Positions 51,240 to 58,566 of a stretch of DNA of 64,000 nt are shown piece by piece. The DNA comes from Halorubrum vacuolatum. Its GTDB lineage: Archaea; Halobacteriota; Halobacteria; Halobacteriales; Haloferacaceae. Below the pieces are notes generated by a model. The model searched no databases. It was not told the DNA's origin and saw only the letters and a program-made list of their open reading frames with translations. The position numbers were made by a program, and so were the translations under genes. The stretch is from positions 248,001-312,000 of the forward strand of contig NZ_FZNQ01000002.1 of the NCBI RefSeq assembly GCF_900188065.1. Direction: 5' to 3'. Every line of letters starts with the position of its first letter. Positions within the stretch are counted from its first letter, which is position 1.

Positions 51240-51545
51240 TTAGTTCTCGACTTCCGCGGTGTCGTCGATCCGCATCGTTCCCAGTTTCTCGACCGTCTGA
51301 TCGAGTTTCTCGCCGAGCTCGTCGACGAACTCGTGGGTCCGTTCCGTCGTGATCGCACCCTGACTCGACGGCTCGATAAGGTTCTCCTCCTCGAGGACAC
51401 GCAGGGAGTAGCGAACCTTGTGATGCGGGTAGCCGGTCTCGTTCGACATCTTTACGATGCCGATCGGTTCGTTCTCGATGACCATCTTCAGCACCTGAAG
51501 GTGCCGTTCCAACATGTCCACCTCTTTCTCAAGTCGATCTATCAT
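51240..51545 (-). CDS. Small winged-helix transcriptional regulator
   Basis: This is a 101-aa protein with an N-terminal helix (MIDRLEKEVDMLERHLQVL), a winged HTH (IENEPIGIVKMSNETGYPHHKVRYSLRVLEEENLI, with the wing at EPSSQGAITT) and a C-terminal helix suited to dimerisation. It is a familiar haloarchaeal small regulator; the ligand is unknown. The promoter (CGTTTAAAAG, 51571-51580 minus strand) gives a leaderless transcript. A palindrome lies between TATA and ATG, which suggests autorepression. Confidence 0.8.
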   Translation of the reverse strand: MIDRLEKEVDMLERHLQVLKMVIENEPIGIVKMSNETGYPHHKVRYSLRVLEEENLIEPSSQGAITTERTHEFVDELGEKLDQTVEKLGTMRIDDTAEVEN

Positions 51546-51548
51546 GCC

Positions 51549-51562
51549 ACATGTTAACTTGT
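51549..51562 (-). promoter_or_regulatory. Near-palindromic operator at the wHTH gene start
   Basis: ACATGTTAACTTGT is a 14-bp palindrome with a single mismatched pair, centred on GTTAAC, 4-17 bp upstream of the start codon. It overlaps the predicted transcription start. TGCCA and TGGCA flank it as wider arms. This is the expected place for an autorepressor site. Confidence 0.5.
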
Positions 51563-51570
51563 CATGGCAC

Positions 51571-51580
51571 CTTTTAAACG
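51571..51580 (-). promoter_or_regulatory. TATA box of the small wHTH gene
   Basis: CGTTTAAAAG on the minus strand is centred about 30 nt from the start codon at 51545; transcription would start near 51548. Confidence 0.55.
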
Positions 51581-51792
51581 TTCCTGTCGAGGCCGCCAGA
51601 ATAGCTGCTCAACCCGATACATTGGTATGAGGGAAATTAACTATGCTGGTCGCCGTCGCGCCCACCGATCGTTCCGGACCTGCACCGGTTGCGGCGGAGG
51701 GAGCGCACGGGCGATGAGAGGTTCGGGCCCGCAGCGAGGGACCGATCCACGGTCGTGCCGTCTCGGCCGCCACGGACCGTAATCGGTTTTAC

Positions 51793-51811
51793 CCCCCGCT
51801 TGGAACGGGGG
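51793..51811 (+). promoter_or_regulatory. CCCCCG-N7-CGGGGG hairpin at the purA start
   Basis: A perfect 6-bp inverted repeat ends 6 bp before the purA ATG and follows the TATA-like GGTTTTACC (51785-51793). It could be an operator over the transcription start, or an RNA stem next to the start codon. Confidence 0.5.
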
Positions 51812-51817
51812 ACCGGT

Positions 51818-53176
51818 ATGACTGTCACCATCGTCGGCTCCCAACTGGGAGACGAGGGCAAGGGCGCGCTCGTCGACCGGTGGGGAGGGGACGCGGACGT
51901 CGTAGTCCGTTATCAGGGCGGCGACAACGCCGGCCACACCGTCGTCGAGGGCGGCGACGAGTACAAGCTGTCGCTCGTGCCGAGCGGCGCAGTTCGGGGC
52001 AAAGTCGGGATCCTCGGCAACGGCTGCGTGGTCAACCCACGCACGCTGTTCGAGGAGCTCGATACACTCAGGGAGCGCGGGCTCGACCCCGACGTGCGGG
52101 TCGCGCGCCGGGCCCACGTCATCCTCCCGTATCACCGCGTGCTCGACGGGATCGAAGAGACCGTGAAGGCCGACGACGACGCCGGGGAGGAGGTCGGCAC
52201 CACCGGCCGCGGGATCGGCCCGACCTACGAGGACAAAGCCGGCCGACGCGGGGTGCGCGTCGCGGACCTCCTCGAACCGGATGTCCTCCGTGCGAAACTC
52301 GAATACGCGGTCCCGCAGAAGCGCGCGCTCGTCGAGCGCGTTTACGGCCTCGATATCCAGGGATCCGAAAACGAGGCGGCGTTCGACGTCGACGCGCTCT
52401 TCGAGGAGTTCGTCGCCGTCGGCGAACGGCTCGCCGACGAGGGGATGACCGTGAACTGCTCGGACTACCTCTATCGCCGCGCACAGGCGGGCGACCGGAT
52501 CATGTTCGAGGGTGCACAGGGCACCCACATCGACGTGGATCACGGGAACTACCCGTTCGTCACCTCCTCGAACCCGACCGCCGGCGCGGCCGCGGTGGGT
52601 TCCGGAACCGGCATCACGACGGTCGGTTCCGGCGAGGTCGTCGGGATCGTGAAGGCGTACCTCTCGCGCGTCGGTGCGGGACCGCTGCCGACGGAGCTCG
52701 ACGGCGACGCCGACGAGGAGGCGCTCGCGGACGAGATCCGCGAGAAGGGCGGCGAGTTCGGGACCGTGACGGGTCGACCCCGACGGATCGGCTGGCTCGA
52801 CCTCCCGATGGTTCGCCACGCCGCCCGCGTCTCCGGATTCACGGGGCTCGCGGTGAATCACGTCGACGTGCTCGCGGGGCTTGAAGAACTCAAGGTCTGT
52901 ACCGCCTACGAACTCGACGGCGAGGAGATCGATACGGTGCCGACCTCGACGGAGCGGTGGGAGCGCTGTGAGCCGATCTACCGCGAGTTCGATACGTGGG
53001 AGGAGGTCGATTGGACGACCGTCGCGGCCGAGGGCTACGACGCGCTGCCCGAGGCGACGAAGGCGTACCTCTCGTTCCTCGCCGAGGAGACGGAGACGCC
53101 CGTCTACGCCGTCGGCGTCGGTCCCGACCGCGAGGAGACGATCGAAGTGACGAACCCGTTCGAAGTTGAGGGGTAA
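51818..53176 (+). CDS. purA: Adenylosuccinate synthetase
   Basis: This is a 452-aa enzyme joining IMP and aspartate with GTP on the way to AMP. It starts MTVTIVGSQLGDEGKGALVD (P-loop QLGDEGKG). It contains YQGGDNAGHTVV, TGRGIGPTYEDKAGRRG, LFEGAQGTHIDVDHGNYPFVTSS and GRPRRIGWLDLPMVRH, all family signatures. ATG 51818 is set by the family start and by the TATA about 29 nt upstream; the frame is open further upstream to 51689 but not protein-like. Confidence 0.97.
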   Translation: MTVTIVGSQLGDEGKGALVDRWGGDADVVVRYQGGDNAGHTVVEGGDEYKLSLVPSGAVRGKVGILGNGCVVNPRTLFEELDTLRERGLDPDVRVARRAHVILPYHRVLDGIEETVKADDDAGEEVGTTGRGIGPTYEDKAGRRGVRVADLLEPDVLRAKLEYAVPQKRALVERVYGLDIQGSENEAAFDVDALFEEFVAVGERLADEGMTVNCSDYLYRRAQAGDRIMFEGAQGTHIDVDHGNYPFVTSSNPTAGAAAVGSGTGITTVGSGEVVGIVKAYLSRVGAGPLPTELDGDADEEALADEIREKGGEFGTVTGRPRRIGWLDLPMVRHAARVSGFTGLAVNHVDVLAGLEELKVCTAYELDGEEIDTVPTSTERWERCEPIYREFDTWEEVDWTTVAAEGYDALPEATKAYLSFLAEETETPVYAVGVGPDREETIEVTNPFEVEG

Positions 53177-53203
53177 GTTGCCCCCGAGCTAACGGTATTC
53201 CGT

Positions 53204-54526
53204 TCAGGCGTCGGTCTCGACGGTCGCGCCGAGATCCGTAAGCGTCGAGAAGAAACCGGGGAATGAGACGTCGACGTGCTCGCCGCCGCGGATCGTCGTG
53301 GTCCCCTCCGCGACGAGCCCCGCGATCGAAAGCGACATCACGATCCGATGGTCGCCACGGCCGTCCACGGTGGCGCCCACGAGGTCGCTCTCGTCGCCGT
53401 GGACCGTCAACACGTCCGGCTCCTCAGTCGTCTCCGCGCCGAGCTTGCCGAGCTCCTCGGCCATCGCGGAAACACGGTCGGTCTCTTTATACCGGACGTG
53501 TTCACAGTTCACGATCCGTGTCTCACCGTCGGCGATCGCCCCGAGCGTCGCGATCGTCGGGAGGAGATCGGGGGTGTCCCCGACGTCGACCTCGACGCCC
53601 GAGAGCGGGGCGCGTTCGACGGCGATCACGCCGTCGTCGCGGTTCCACTCGATCGACGCGCCCATGCGCTCGGCGATCTCGACGATGGCGGAATCCCCCT
53701 GTGCGCTCGGCCGAGCCCCTTCGATCCGTACACCCGCGTCGCCCTCGCCAGCGACGGCACCGGCCGCGACGAGGTAGGAGATCGAGGAGAAATCCCCCGG
53801 CACAGCGTAGCTGCCCCCCGTCGGCTCGTACCGCTGGTCGCCGGGCACGGAGAACCCACGGGCCCCCTCTGCGGTCTCGCTGCCCATTGGCGTCGCCTCG
53901 ACGCCGAAGTCGGCCAGCAGCTCCAACGTGATGTCGACGTAGGGGGCCGATTTCAACTCGGTCGTCAACTCGACGTCGATCCCTTCCTCGGTCACGGCAC
54001 CGGCCATGAGCAGCGACGTCACGTACTGTGAGGAGACGTCGCCCGGGATCGCGACCTCCCCGCCCGAAAGTGGGCCGAAGACGACGAGCGGTGCCTGGCC
54101 GTTGCCACGGGTCGACTCCGCACGAACGCCGAGATCCCCGAGCGCGTCGAGGAGCGGTCCCTGCGGCCGCGAGCGGAGGGACCCGTCCCCGGTCAACACC
54201 GTGCCGCCGTCACCGAGCGCCGCGGTTCCCGTGACGAGCCGCATCGTCGTCCCGGAGTTCTCACAATCGATCACGTCGTCCGGGACGGTCGGGCGACCGC
54301 CGAACCCGGCGACCTCGAACGTGTCGGCTCCGTCATCGCGCTCCACTTGTCCACCAAAGGCGGTCACCGCCCGCGCGGTCGCCCGGGTATCCGCGGAGAC
54401 CAGCGGCGATCGAACCGTCGCGCCGTCGCTGTATCCCGCGGCGAGTATCGCGCGATGGGTGTAGCTCTTCGAGGGCGGCGCCCGGGCGCTTCCCCCGACC
54501 GTCGAGGAGGTTACGTGTACGTCCAT
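53204..54526 (-). CDS. aroA: 3-phosphoshikimate 1-carboxyvinyltransferase (EPSP synthase)
   Basis: This is a 440-aa shikimate-pathway enzyme transferring enolpyruvate from PEP to shikimate-3-phosphate. It contains [20 protein letters not shown] (S3P site), [31 protein letters not shown] (PEP-site Arg), [18 protein letters not shown] and [16 protein letters not shown]. It is convergent with purA (27-bp gap) and divergent from mbf1. aroC lies about 7 kb away on the other strand. Confidence 0.97.
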   Translation of the reverse strand: MDVHVTSSTVGGSARAPPSKSYTHRAILAAGYSDGATVRSPLVSADTRATARAVTAFGGQVERDDGADTFEVAGFGGRPTVPDDVIDCENSGTTMRLVTGTAALGDGGTVLTGDGSLRSRPQGPLLDALGDLGVRAESTRGNGQAPLVVFGPLSGGEVAIPGDVSSQYVTSLLMAGAVTEEGIDVELTTELKSAPYVDITLELLADFGVEATPMGSETAEGARGFSVPGDQRYEPTGGSYAVPGDFSSISYLVAAGAVAGEGDAGVRIEGARPSAQGDSAIVEIAERMGASIEWNRDDGVIAVERAPLSGVEVDVGDTPDLLPTIATLGAIADGETRIVNCEHVRYKETDRVSAMAEELGKLGAETTEEPDVLTVHGDESDLVGATVDGRGDHRIVMSLSIAGLVAEGTTTIRGGEHVDVSFPGFFSTLTDLGATVETDA

Positions 54527-54633
54527 GTTCCACCCTGCCGTCCGAAAGGGTAAGTTCCTACCGGCCGCGGCGATGGGACGGTCATCGGACCGGCGGCGTA
54601 CCCTTTATACGACCGGGAGCGTTAGCGTCGCGT

Positions 54634-55170
54634 ATGCCCCAGTGTGAAATGTGTGGCGCCGAGCAGTCCTCGTTAACGACCACGAAGGTCGAAGGTGCCG
54701 AGCTGGAGCTGTGTAGCTCCTGTACGGACTTCGGAACCGAGGTCCGTCAGGACACGGGCTCGTCGGGCGGGAGCAAGTACTCGACGACGTCCAGCTCCGG
54801 TCGCGCGTCGAGTGGCTCATCGGGGTCGTCAGGTGCGTCCGGCGGGAGCGCCTCCGGTGGCACGACCCGCCGACGCCGAGACATGTTCGACGATATGGAC
54901 GAGGTCGCGACCGACTATGACGACCGGATCCGGAGCGCGCGCGAGTCACGCGGACTCAGTCAGGAGGAACTCGCCAACCAGCTCAACGAGAAGGCGAGCC
55001 TCATCCGAAAACTGGAGCGCGGCGACGTCCTCCCGAGCGACGAGGTCCAACGGAAGTTGGAACGCGAACTCGACATCACGCTCGTCGAAGGTGGGGAGGT
55101 CGATGCCGACTGGGAAACGGGGAATACGGGGACGATGACCCTCGGCGACGTCGTCAAACGGAAGGATTGA
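54634..55170 (+). CDS. mbf1: Archaeal multiprotein bridging factor aMBF1
   Basis: This is a 178-aa protein. An N-terminal zinc ribbon (CEMCGAEQSS and CSSC) is followed by a Ser/Gly-rich flexible linker (about 40-85). A C-terminal XRE-type HTH follows (RIRSARESRGLSQEELANQL, ASLIRKLERGDVLPSDE) and ends in LGDVVKRKD. aMBF1 binds the small ribosomal subunit and influences translation initiation. A CCTTTATACG TATA (54601-54610) is about 28 nt upstream. Confidence 0.94.
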   Translation: MPQCEMCGAEQSSLTTTKVEGAELELCSSCTDFGTEVRQDTGSSGGSKYSTTSSSGRASSGSSGSSGASGGSASGGTTRRRRDMFDDMDEVATDYDDRIRSARESRGLSQEELANQLNEKASLIRKLERGDVLPSDEVQRKLERELDITLVEGGEVDADWETGNTGTMTLGDVVKRKD

Positions 55171-55197
55171 GATCGGTCAAGCCGGGCCGCCTCGGTT

Positions 55198-55722
55198 TTA
55201 AATCCGGTCCGAATCGACGTAGACGTCGAGCTCGACGTCCCGTCTCGATCCCTCCAGATCGGTAACCGCGCGCTCGACGACCCGTTCGGCCTCCGTCCGA
55301 ATGAGCGGAATGGCCTTCTTTAACACCCAGTCGAACGAGACCAGCCGCGGGAGGTTGAGCGCGTCCGGACTGGCCGAGCTTGGGTCGAACTCGACCTCAA
55401 GCGAAACCGTGCAGGTCGGCGTCCCGTCGGTGCCCTCGTGGGGGGTGATCCGCCAGCAACCGCCCGCGTCAATGTCCTTCGTGATGGTCCAGTCGATCCG
55501 TCCGGGCGGTTCAACGCCCGTCACCCGCGAGTGAGCCGTGTAGGTGAGTTTCCACCAGGCGAACCGCAGCGCGTATCGGGTTCCCGGGCCACCGTCGCCT
55601 TCGAGCGTCCGCACCTCGGTTAAATACTCCGAGTACCGACCGTATCGCGGGAAATCGAGCAGGAACTCGTAGACCGTTTCGGGCTTCGCAAACACCTTCG
55701 TCCGCACGACGAGTTCGTCCAC
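55198..55722 (-). CDS. SRPBCC (START-like) ligand-binding protein
   Basis: This 174-aa protein has a polyketide-cyclase/START-like fold: VFAKPETVYEFLLDFPRYGRYSEYL at the start, then GTRYALRFAWWKLTYTAHSRVTGVEPPGRIDW, CTVSLEVEF, and a final long helix (IPLIRTEAERVVERAVTDLEG). Such proteins bind hydrophobic ligands; a role as a coenzyme Q/menaquinone or lipid carrier is possible but not shown. Its promoter (GCCTAAATG, about 55746-55754) is on the minus strand. Confidence 0.82.
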   Translation of the reverse strand: MDELVVRTKVFAKPETVYEFLLDFPRYGRYSEYLTEVRTLEGDGGPGTRYALRFAWWKLTYTAHSRVTGVEPPGRIDWTITKDIDAGGCWRITPHEGTDGTPTCTVSLEVEFDPSSASPDALNLPRLVSFDWVLKKAIPLIRTEAERVVERAVTDLEGSRRDVELDVYVDSDRI

Positions 55723-55863
55723 GTCCCTCCTTCGGGGACGGGAAGCCTAAATGATGCGGCCCTCTGGCCTCCGGTCACCCCACCATCGACCGTCACATGA
55801 CAGCGTTCGGCCGCCGGATCGGTTTTATTCGGCTGGGCCTGAGCCACCGCTAGCCGCGCCCTC

Positions 55864-56163
55864 ATGTACGTCCCAACCGACGTTCCCGACCGCTGCCCCA
55901 CGTGTGACCGACCCTATGAATCCGTCTCACGTCATACCGGCGGGTTCAGCGTAAACTTACTCGACAACGATCGATACCAGCGGGTCTGTTTTCATCCCGT
56001 AACCGACGGGGAGAACACGCCAGCGATGGACTGCTATCACCACACCCATGCGGAGGCGGGCGTGGACGGATCGACCGCCGGCGTAGACGGATCGACCGCC
56101 GGCGTAGACGGATCGGCCAGTAGAGAGTTTGGCGGGAGCGATGCTCATAAAAGGGAGCGATAA
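55864..56163 (+). CDS. Small CxxC protein with C-terminal heptapeptide repeats
   Basis: This is a 99-aa protein. A conserved-looking N-terminal part (DRCPTCDRPYESVSRHTGG, then VNLLDNDRYQRVCFHPV and DCYHHTH) carries Cys and His residues that could bind zinc. It ends with three near-identical AGVDGST units (about residues 65-85). The second half is low complexity. No family is firmly recognised. A TTTTATTC TATA is about 35 nt upstream. Confidence 0.6.
   Translation: MYVPTDVPDRCPTCDRPYESVSRHTGGFSVNLLDNDRYQRVCFHPVTDGENTPAMDCYHHTHAEAGVDGSTAGVDGSTAGVDGSASREFGGSDAHKRER
56056..56118 (+). repeat. 21-bp tandem repeat (3 copies) in the 3' part of the CxxC gene
   Basis: Units of 21 bp at 56056-56076, 56077-56097 and 56098-56118 encode A-G-V-D-G-S-T (last: S-A). 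The period keeps the reading frame. Confidence 0.95.
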
Positions 56164-56183
56164 AAGGGACCTTCGCCCGCGAC

Positions 56184-57149
56184 TCAGTCCTCGATCACCG
56201 ACGTGTACTCGCCGACCAACGAATCGGTCAGTGAGACGCCGTCGAGTCGTGCGTGTTCGTCGACGACCGTCTCGGTCAGATCCGCGTCGGTAACGGTCGC
56301 GTTCGGGAAAACGACGGTTCGTTCCAGCGCCGAGTCGGTGACCTCCGCGCCGTCCATGACGTGGACGACGTCGCCGATCTCCGAGTCCGTCACCGTCGCC
56401 CCGTCGTCGACGAGCGACTCGCCATCGAGCGCGTACTCGACGGCATCGAGATAGCTCCCGATCGTGCCGATGTCGAACCACGCGCCATCGAAGGTGAACG
56501 CGTGGACGGCCTGTCGGCTCTGGAGCCACTGGAGGAACCAGCCTGGCTCGTCGGGGTTCTTCCCGTCCGCAAGGTAGGTTTCGAGATCCGGAAGCGTCTC
56601 CGCCGGGAAACAGTAACACGCGATGGAGACGAGCGTGCTCTTCGGGTCGTCGGGCTTCTCCTGAAAGCTGACGACCTGATCGCCGTCGAGTTCGACGAGC
56701 CCGTAGGACTTCGCCCGCTCCAAGGATCCGACGTCGTAGGCGGCGAGGATCGGGCTTTCTTTCTCCTCGAAGAAGTCGGTGAACTCGGCGAGGTCGAAGC
56801 TGATCAGGTTGTCGCCGGCGACGACGAGGAGGTCGTCATCGACGCCCTCGCGCTCGACGAGCTGGGCGAGCGCGCCGACAACGCCGAATTTCTCGTCCTC
56901 CTCGACGGTCTCTTCGATCGAGAGCGTCGGCTTCTCGAATTCGCTCTCGTCGAGGTATGCCGCGAACGTCTCCTCGAAGCGTTCGTTCGTCGAGACGAAC
57001 ACCTCGTCGACCCGATCGTCGGCCTCGAGGTCCGCGAAGATCTCGTCGATGACGGTGTGTTCACCGACCGGCAGGAACATCTTCGGACGGTCCTTGGTGA
57101 TCGGCCACATTCGTGTCGCATAGCCCCCGGCAAGCACTACGGCCTTCAT
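56184..57149 (-). CDS. Sugar-1-phosphate nucleotidyltransferase
   Basis: This is a 321-aa protein. The N-terminal nucleotidyltransferase domain begins MKAVVLAGGYATRMWPITKD with RPKMFLPVGEHTVI, then VVAGDNLISFDLAEF and FQEKPDDPKSTLVSIACY. The C-terminal part (about 235-320) has left-handed beta-helix repeats (DGATVTDSEIGDVVHVMDGA, NATVTDADLTETVVDEHARL), as in UDP-/dTDP-glucose pyrophosphorylases of haloarchaea. The sugar and nucleotide are undetermined. ATG 57149 lies about 26 nt from an AAGTATAGG TATA. Confidence 0.9.
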   Translation of the reverse strand: MKAVVLAGGYATRMWPITKDRPKMFLPVGEHTVIDEIFADLEADDRVDEVFVSTNERFEETFAAYLDESEFEKPTLSIEETVEEDEKFGVVGALAQLVEREGVDDDLLVVAGDNLISFDLAEFTDFFEEKESPILAAYDVGSLERAKSYGLVELDGDQVVSFQEKPDDPKSTLVSIACYCFPAETLPDLETYLADGKNPDEPGWFLQWLQSRQAVHAFTFDGAWFDIGTIGSYLDAVEYALDGESLVDDGATVTDSEIGDVVHVMDGAEVTDSALERTVVFPNATVTDADLTETVVDEHARLDGVSLTDSLVGEYTSVIED

Positions 57150-57237
57150 ACCGCTATCCCCGACCGCCGACCCTATACTTCTTTTGTCCGTGTCAAGTTG
57201 GGGGAGATCCCAGCGCGGCAACCACGATCGAATCAGG

Positions 57238-57247
57238 GTTTATATTC
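57238..57247 (+). promoter_or_regulatory. TATA box of the HTH/zinc-ribbon gene
   Basis: GTTTATATTC is centred about 26 nt before the ATG at 57268. Confidence 0.6.
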
Positions 57248-57267
57248 GGGCGGGCCATCCCCCGGCT

Positions 57268-57549
57268 ATGGCGACGACACGGCAACGGATCGCGGAACGT
57301 CTTCGTGAGGGGCCGGCGACGGCGAGCGAACTCGGCGAGCGGCTAGCGCTGCCGACACCGGTCGTGTACGATCACCTCGAACACGTCTCGAAGTCGGTTT
57401 TCGACGACGAGGAGTTTCTCGTCGCGCCGCCCGAATGCCGCGAGTGCGGGTTTGACCGCTTTGACGACCCTGTGAACTATCCCTCCCGCTGCCCGGAGTG
57501 TAAAAACGAGCGGATCGAGGAACCGGCGTTCGTGATTCGACGCCCGTGA
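57268..57549 (+). CDS. HTH plus zinc-ribbon predicted transcriptional regulator (COG3357-like)
   Basis: This is a 93-aa protein. A winged HTH (RIAERLREGPATASELGERL, PTPVVYDHLEHVSKSV) precedes a C-terminal zinc ribbon (CRECGFDRFDDPVNYPSRCP, then ECKNERI). The combination is typical of an archaeal predicted regulator whose target is unknown. The strong TATA fixes the start at 57268; the longer upstream frame is not used. Confidence 0.88.
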   Translation: MATTRQRIAERLREGPATASELGERLALPTPVVYDHLEHVSKSVFDDEEFLVAPPECRECGFDRFDDPVNYPSRCPECKNERIEEPAFVIRRP

Positions 57550-57649
57550 TCGATACCGGAGCCGACGTTCGTGCGTTATCGACGGTGCGCACGGGATGAC
57601 CGACGCGACGCCACGCCGACTCTAACAGTGGCCTCAGTCGTCGTTCTCG

Positions 57650-57700
57650 ACACCGATCTGCTGTCCCGTGCTCGACACCGATCAGCCGTCGCCGTGCTCG
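57650..57700 (-). repeat. 25/26-bp tandem duplication spanning the hpt stop codon
   Basis: On the + strand, a 25-bp copy (57650-57674) and a 26-bp copy (57675-57700) share ACACCGATC...CCGTGCTCG; a decayed third copy begins at about 57640. The hpt stop codon (57682-57684) is in the copy that overlaps the gene. Confidence 0.9.
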
Positions 57701-58251
57701 TCGACGACGACCACTTCGCCGTCCTCGACGGTGACGTTGATGAGCGTTTTGACGTTGTACTCGGTGCCGTCGAGTTCGTTCTCGCCGGCCTTCTTGATGA
57801 CGGCGATGACGTCGACGACCTCGGCGCCGATCTCGCTCGTGAGCGCGTCGAGGATCGCCTTCATCGTGCCGCCCGTCGAGAGCACGTCGTCGAGGACGAG
57901 GACGCGGTCGCCCGCCTCGACGTCGTTGATATACATCTCGGATTCGCCGTAGCCCGTCTCCTGAAACAGCGGCACCTCGCCGTCGAGTCCGTACTGTCGT
58001 TTCCGGATGACGACGAGGGGGATGTCGGTCATCAACGAGAGCGCCGTCGAGATGTGAATGCCCATCGCGGCCGGCGTGACGATCTTGTCGACGTTTTCGA
58101 GGTCGGCTTTCCGGATCATCCGAATGACGATCTCCCGGAGCAGTTCGGGCTCAAGCATCGGAACCCCGTCGCTTATCGGATGGACGAAATACTGGTACTC
58201 GCCTTTCTCGATGATCGGTGCGTCGAGGAGCGACTGCCGCAACTGGTCCAT
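57682..58251 (-). CDS. hpt: Hypoxanthine/guanine phosphoribosyltransferase (archaeal type)
   Basis: This is a 189-aa type I PRTase for purine salvage. The PRPP motif is [13 protein letters not shown]. It contains [16 protein letters not shown] (ligand loop) and [20 protein letters not shown] (flexible loop). It starts [20 protein letters not shown]. It resembles haloarchaeal Hpt more than Apt, but base preference is not certain. The minus-strand TATA CCTTTATGAAC is about 27 nt upstream. The last codons form one copy of a tandem duplication that extends past the stop. Confidence 0.92.
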   Translation of the reverse strand: MDQLRQSLLDAPIIEKGEYQYFVHPISDGVPMLEPELLREIVIRMIRKADLENVDKIVTPAAMGIHISTALSLMTDIPLVVIRKRQYGLDGEVPLFQETGYGESEMYINDVEAGDRVLVLDDVLSTGGTMKAILDALTSEIGAEVVDVIAVIKKAGENELDGTEYNVKTLINVTVEDGEVVVVDEHGDG

Positions 58252-58312
58252 ATCGCCGGTACTCGGGGGAGTTCATAAAGGATGGCGGTTGCGTCGGGGG
58301 CGTGCGTCGGGA

Positions 58313-58534
58313 TCACACCTCCTCGCGGGCGTCGATTCCGGTATAAATGAACCACGCGGCCGCATACACCGCGACGAAGAGGAGGTAGCCGACGACGAGG
58401 CCGACGAGCTGCCGATCCCCGAGCCCACCCGGAAGCGTCGCCGAAAGGACGAGCAGCGCGACGACGAACACGACGAGCGAGAAGAGCCCCGAGAGAGCAT
58501 ACACGCCGAGGTCGGAGGTGAGCTGTTTTCGCAC
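58313..58534 (-). CDS. Small two-helix membrane protein
   Basis: This is a 73-aa hypothetical protein. Helices are at about 10-34 (GVYALSGLFSLVVFVVALLV) and 45-65 (VGLVVGYLLFVAVYAAAWFI). It has a basic N-terminus. No family is recognised. Its TATA box GTTTATAAAC (58557-58566) contains the stop codon of the upstream old-yellow-enzyme gene. Confidence 0.65.
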   Translation of the reverse strand: MRKQLTSDLGVYALSGLFSLVVFVVALLVLSATLPGGLGDRQLVGLVVGYLLFVAVYAAAWFIYTGIDAREEV

Positions 58535-58556
58535 TGGCAGGCGGTACGGCGGCGAT

Positions 58557-58566
58557 GTTTATAAAC
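58557..58566 (-). promoter_or_regulatory. TATA box of the small membrane gene, overlapping the upstream stop codon
   Basis: GTTTATAAAC is palindromic and is centred about 27 nt from the ATG at 58534. The TAA of the upstream gene (58559-58561) lies inside it. Confidence 0.6.
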
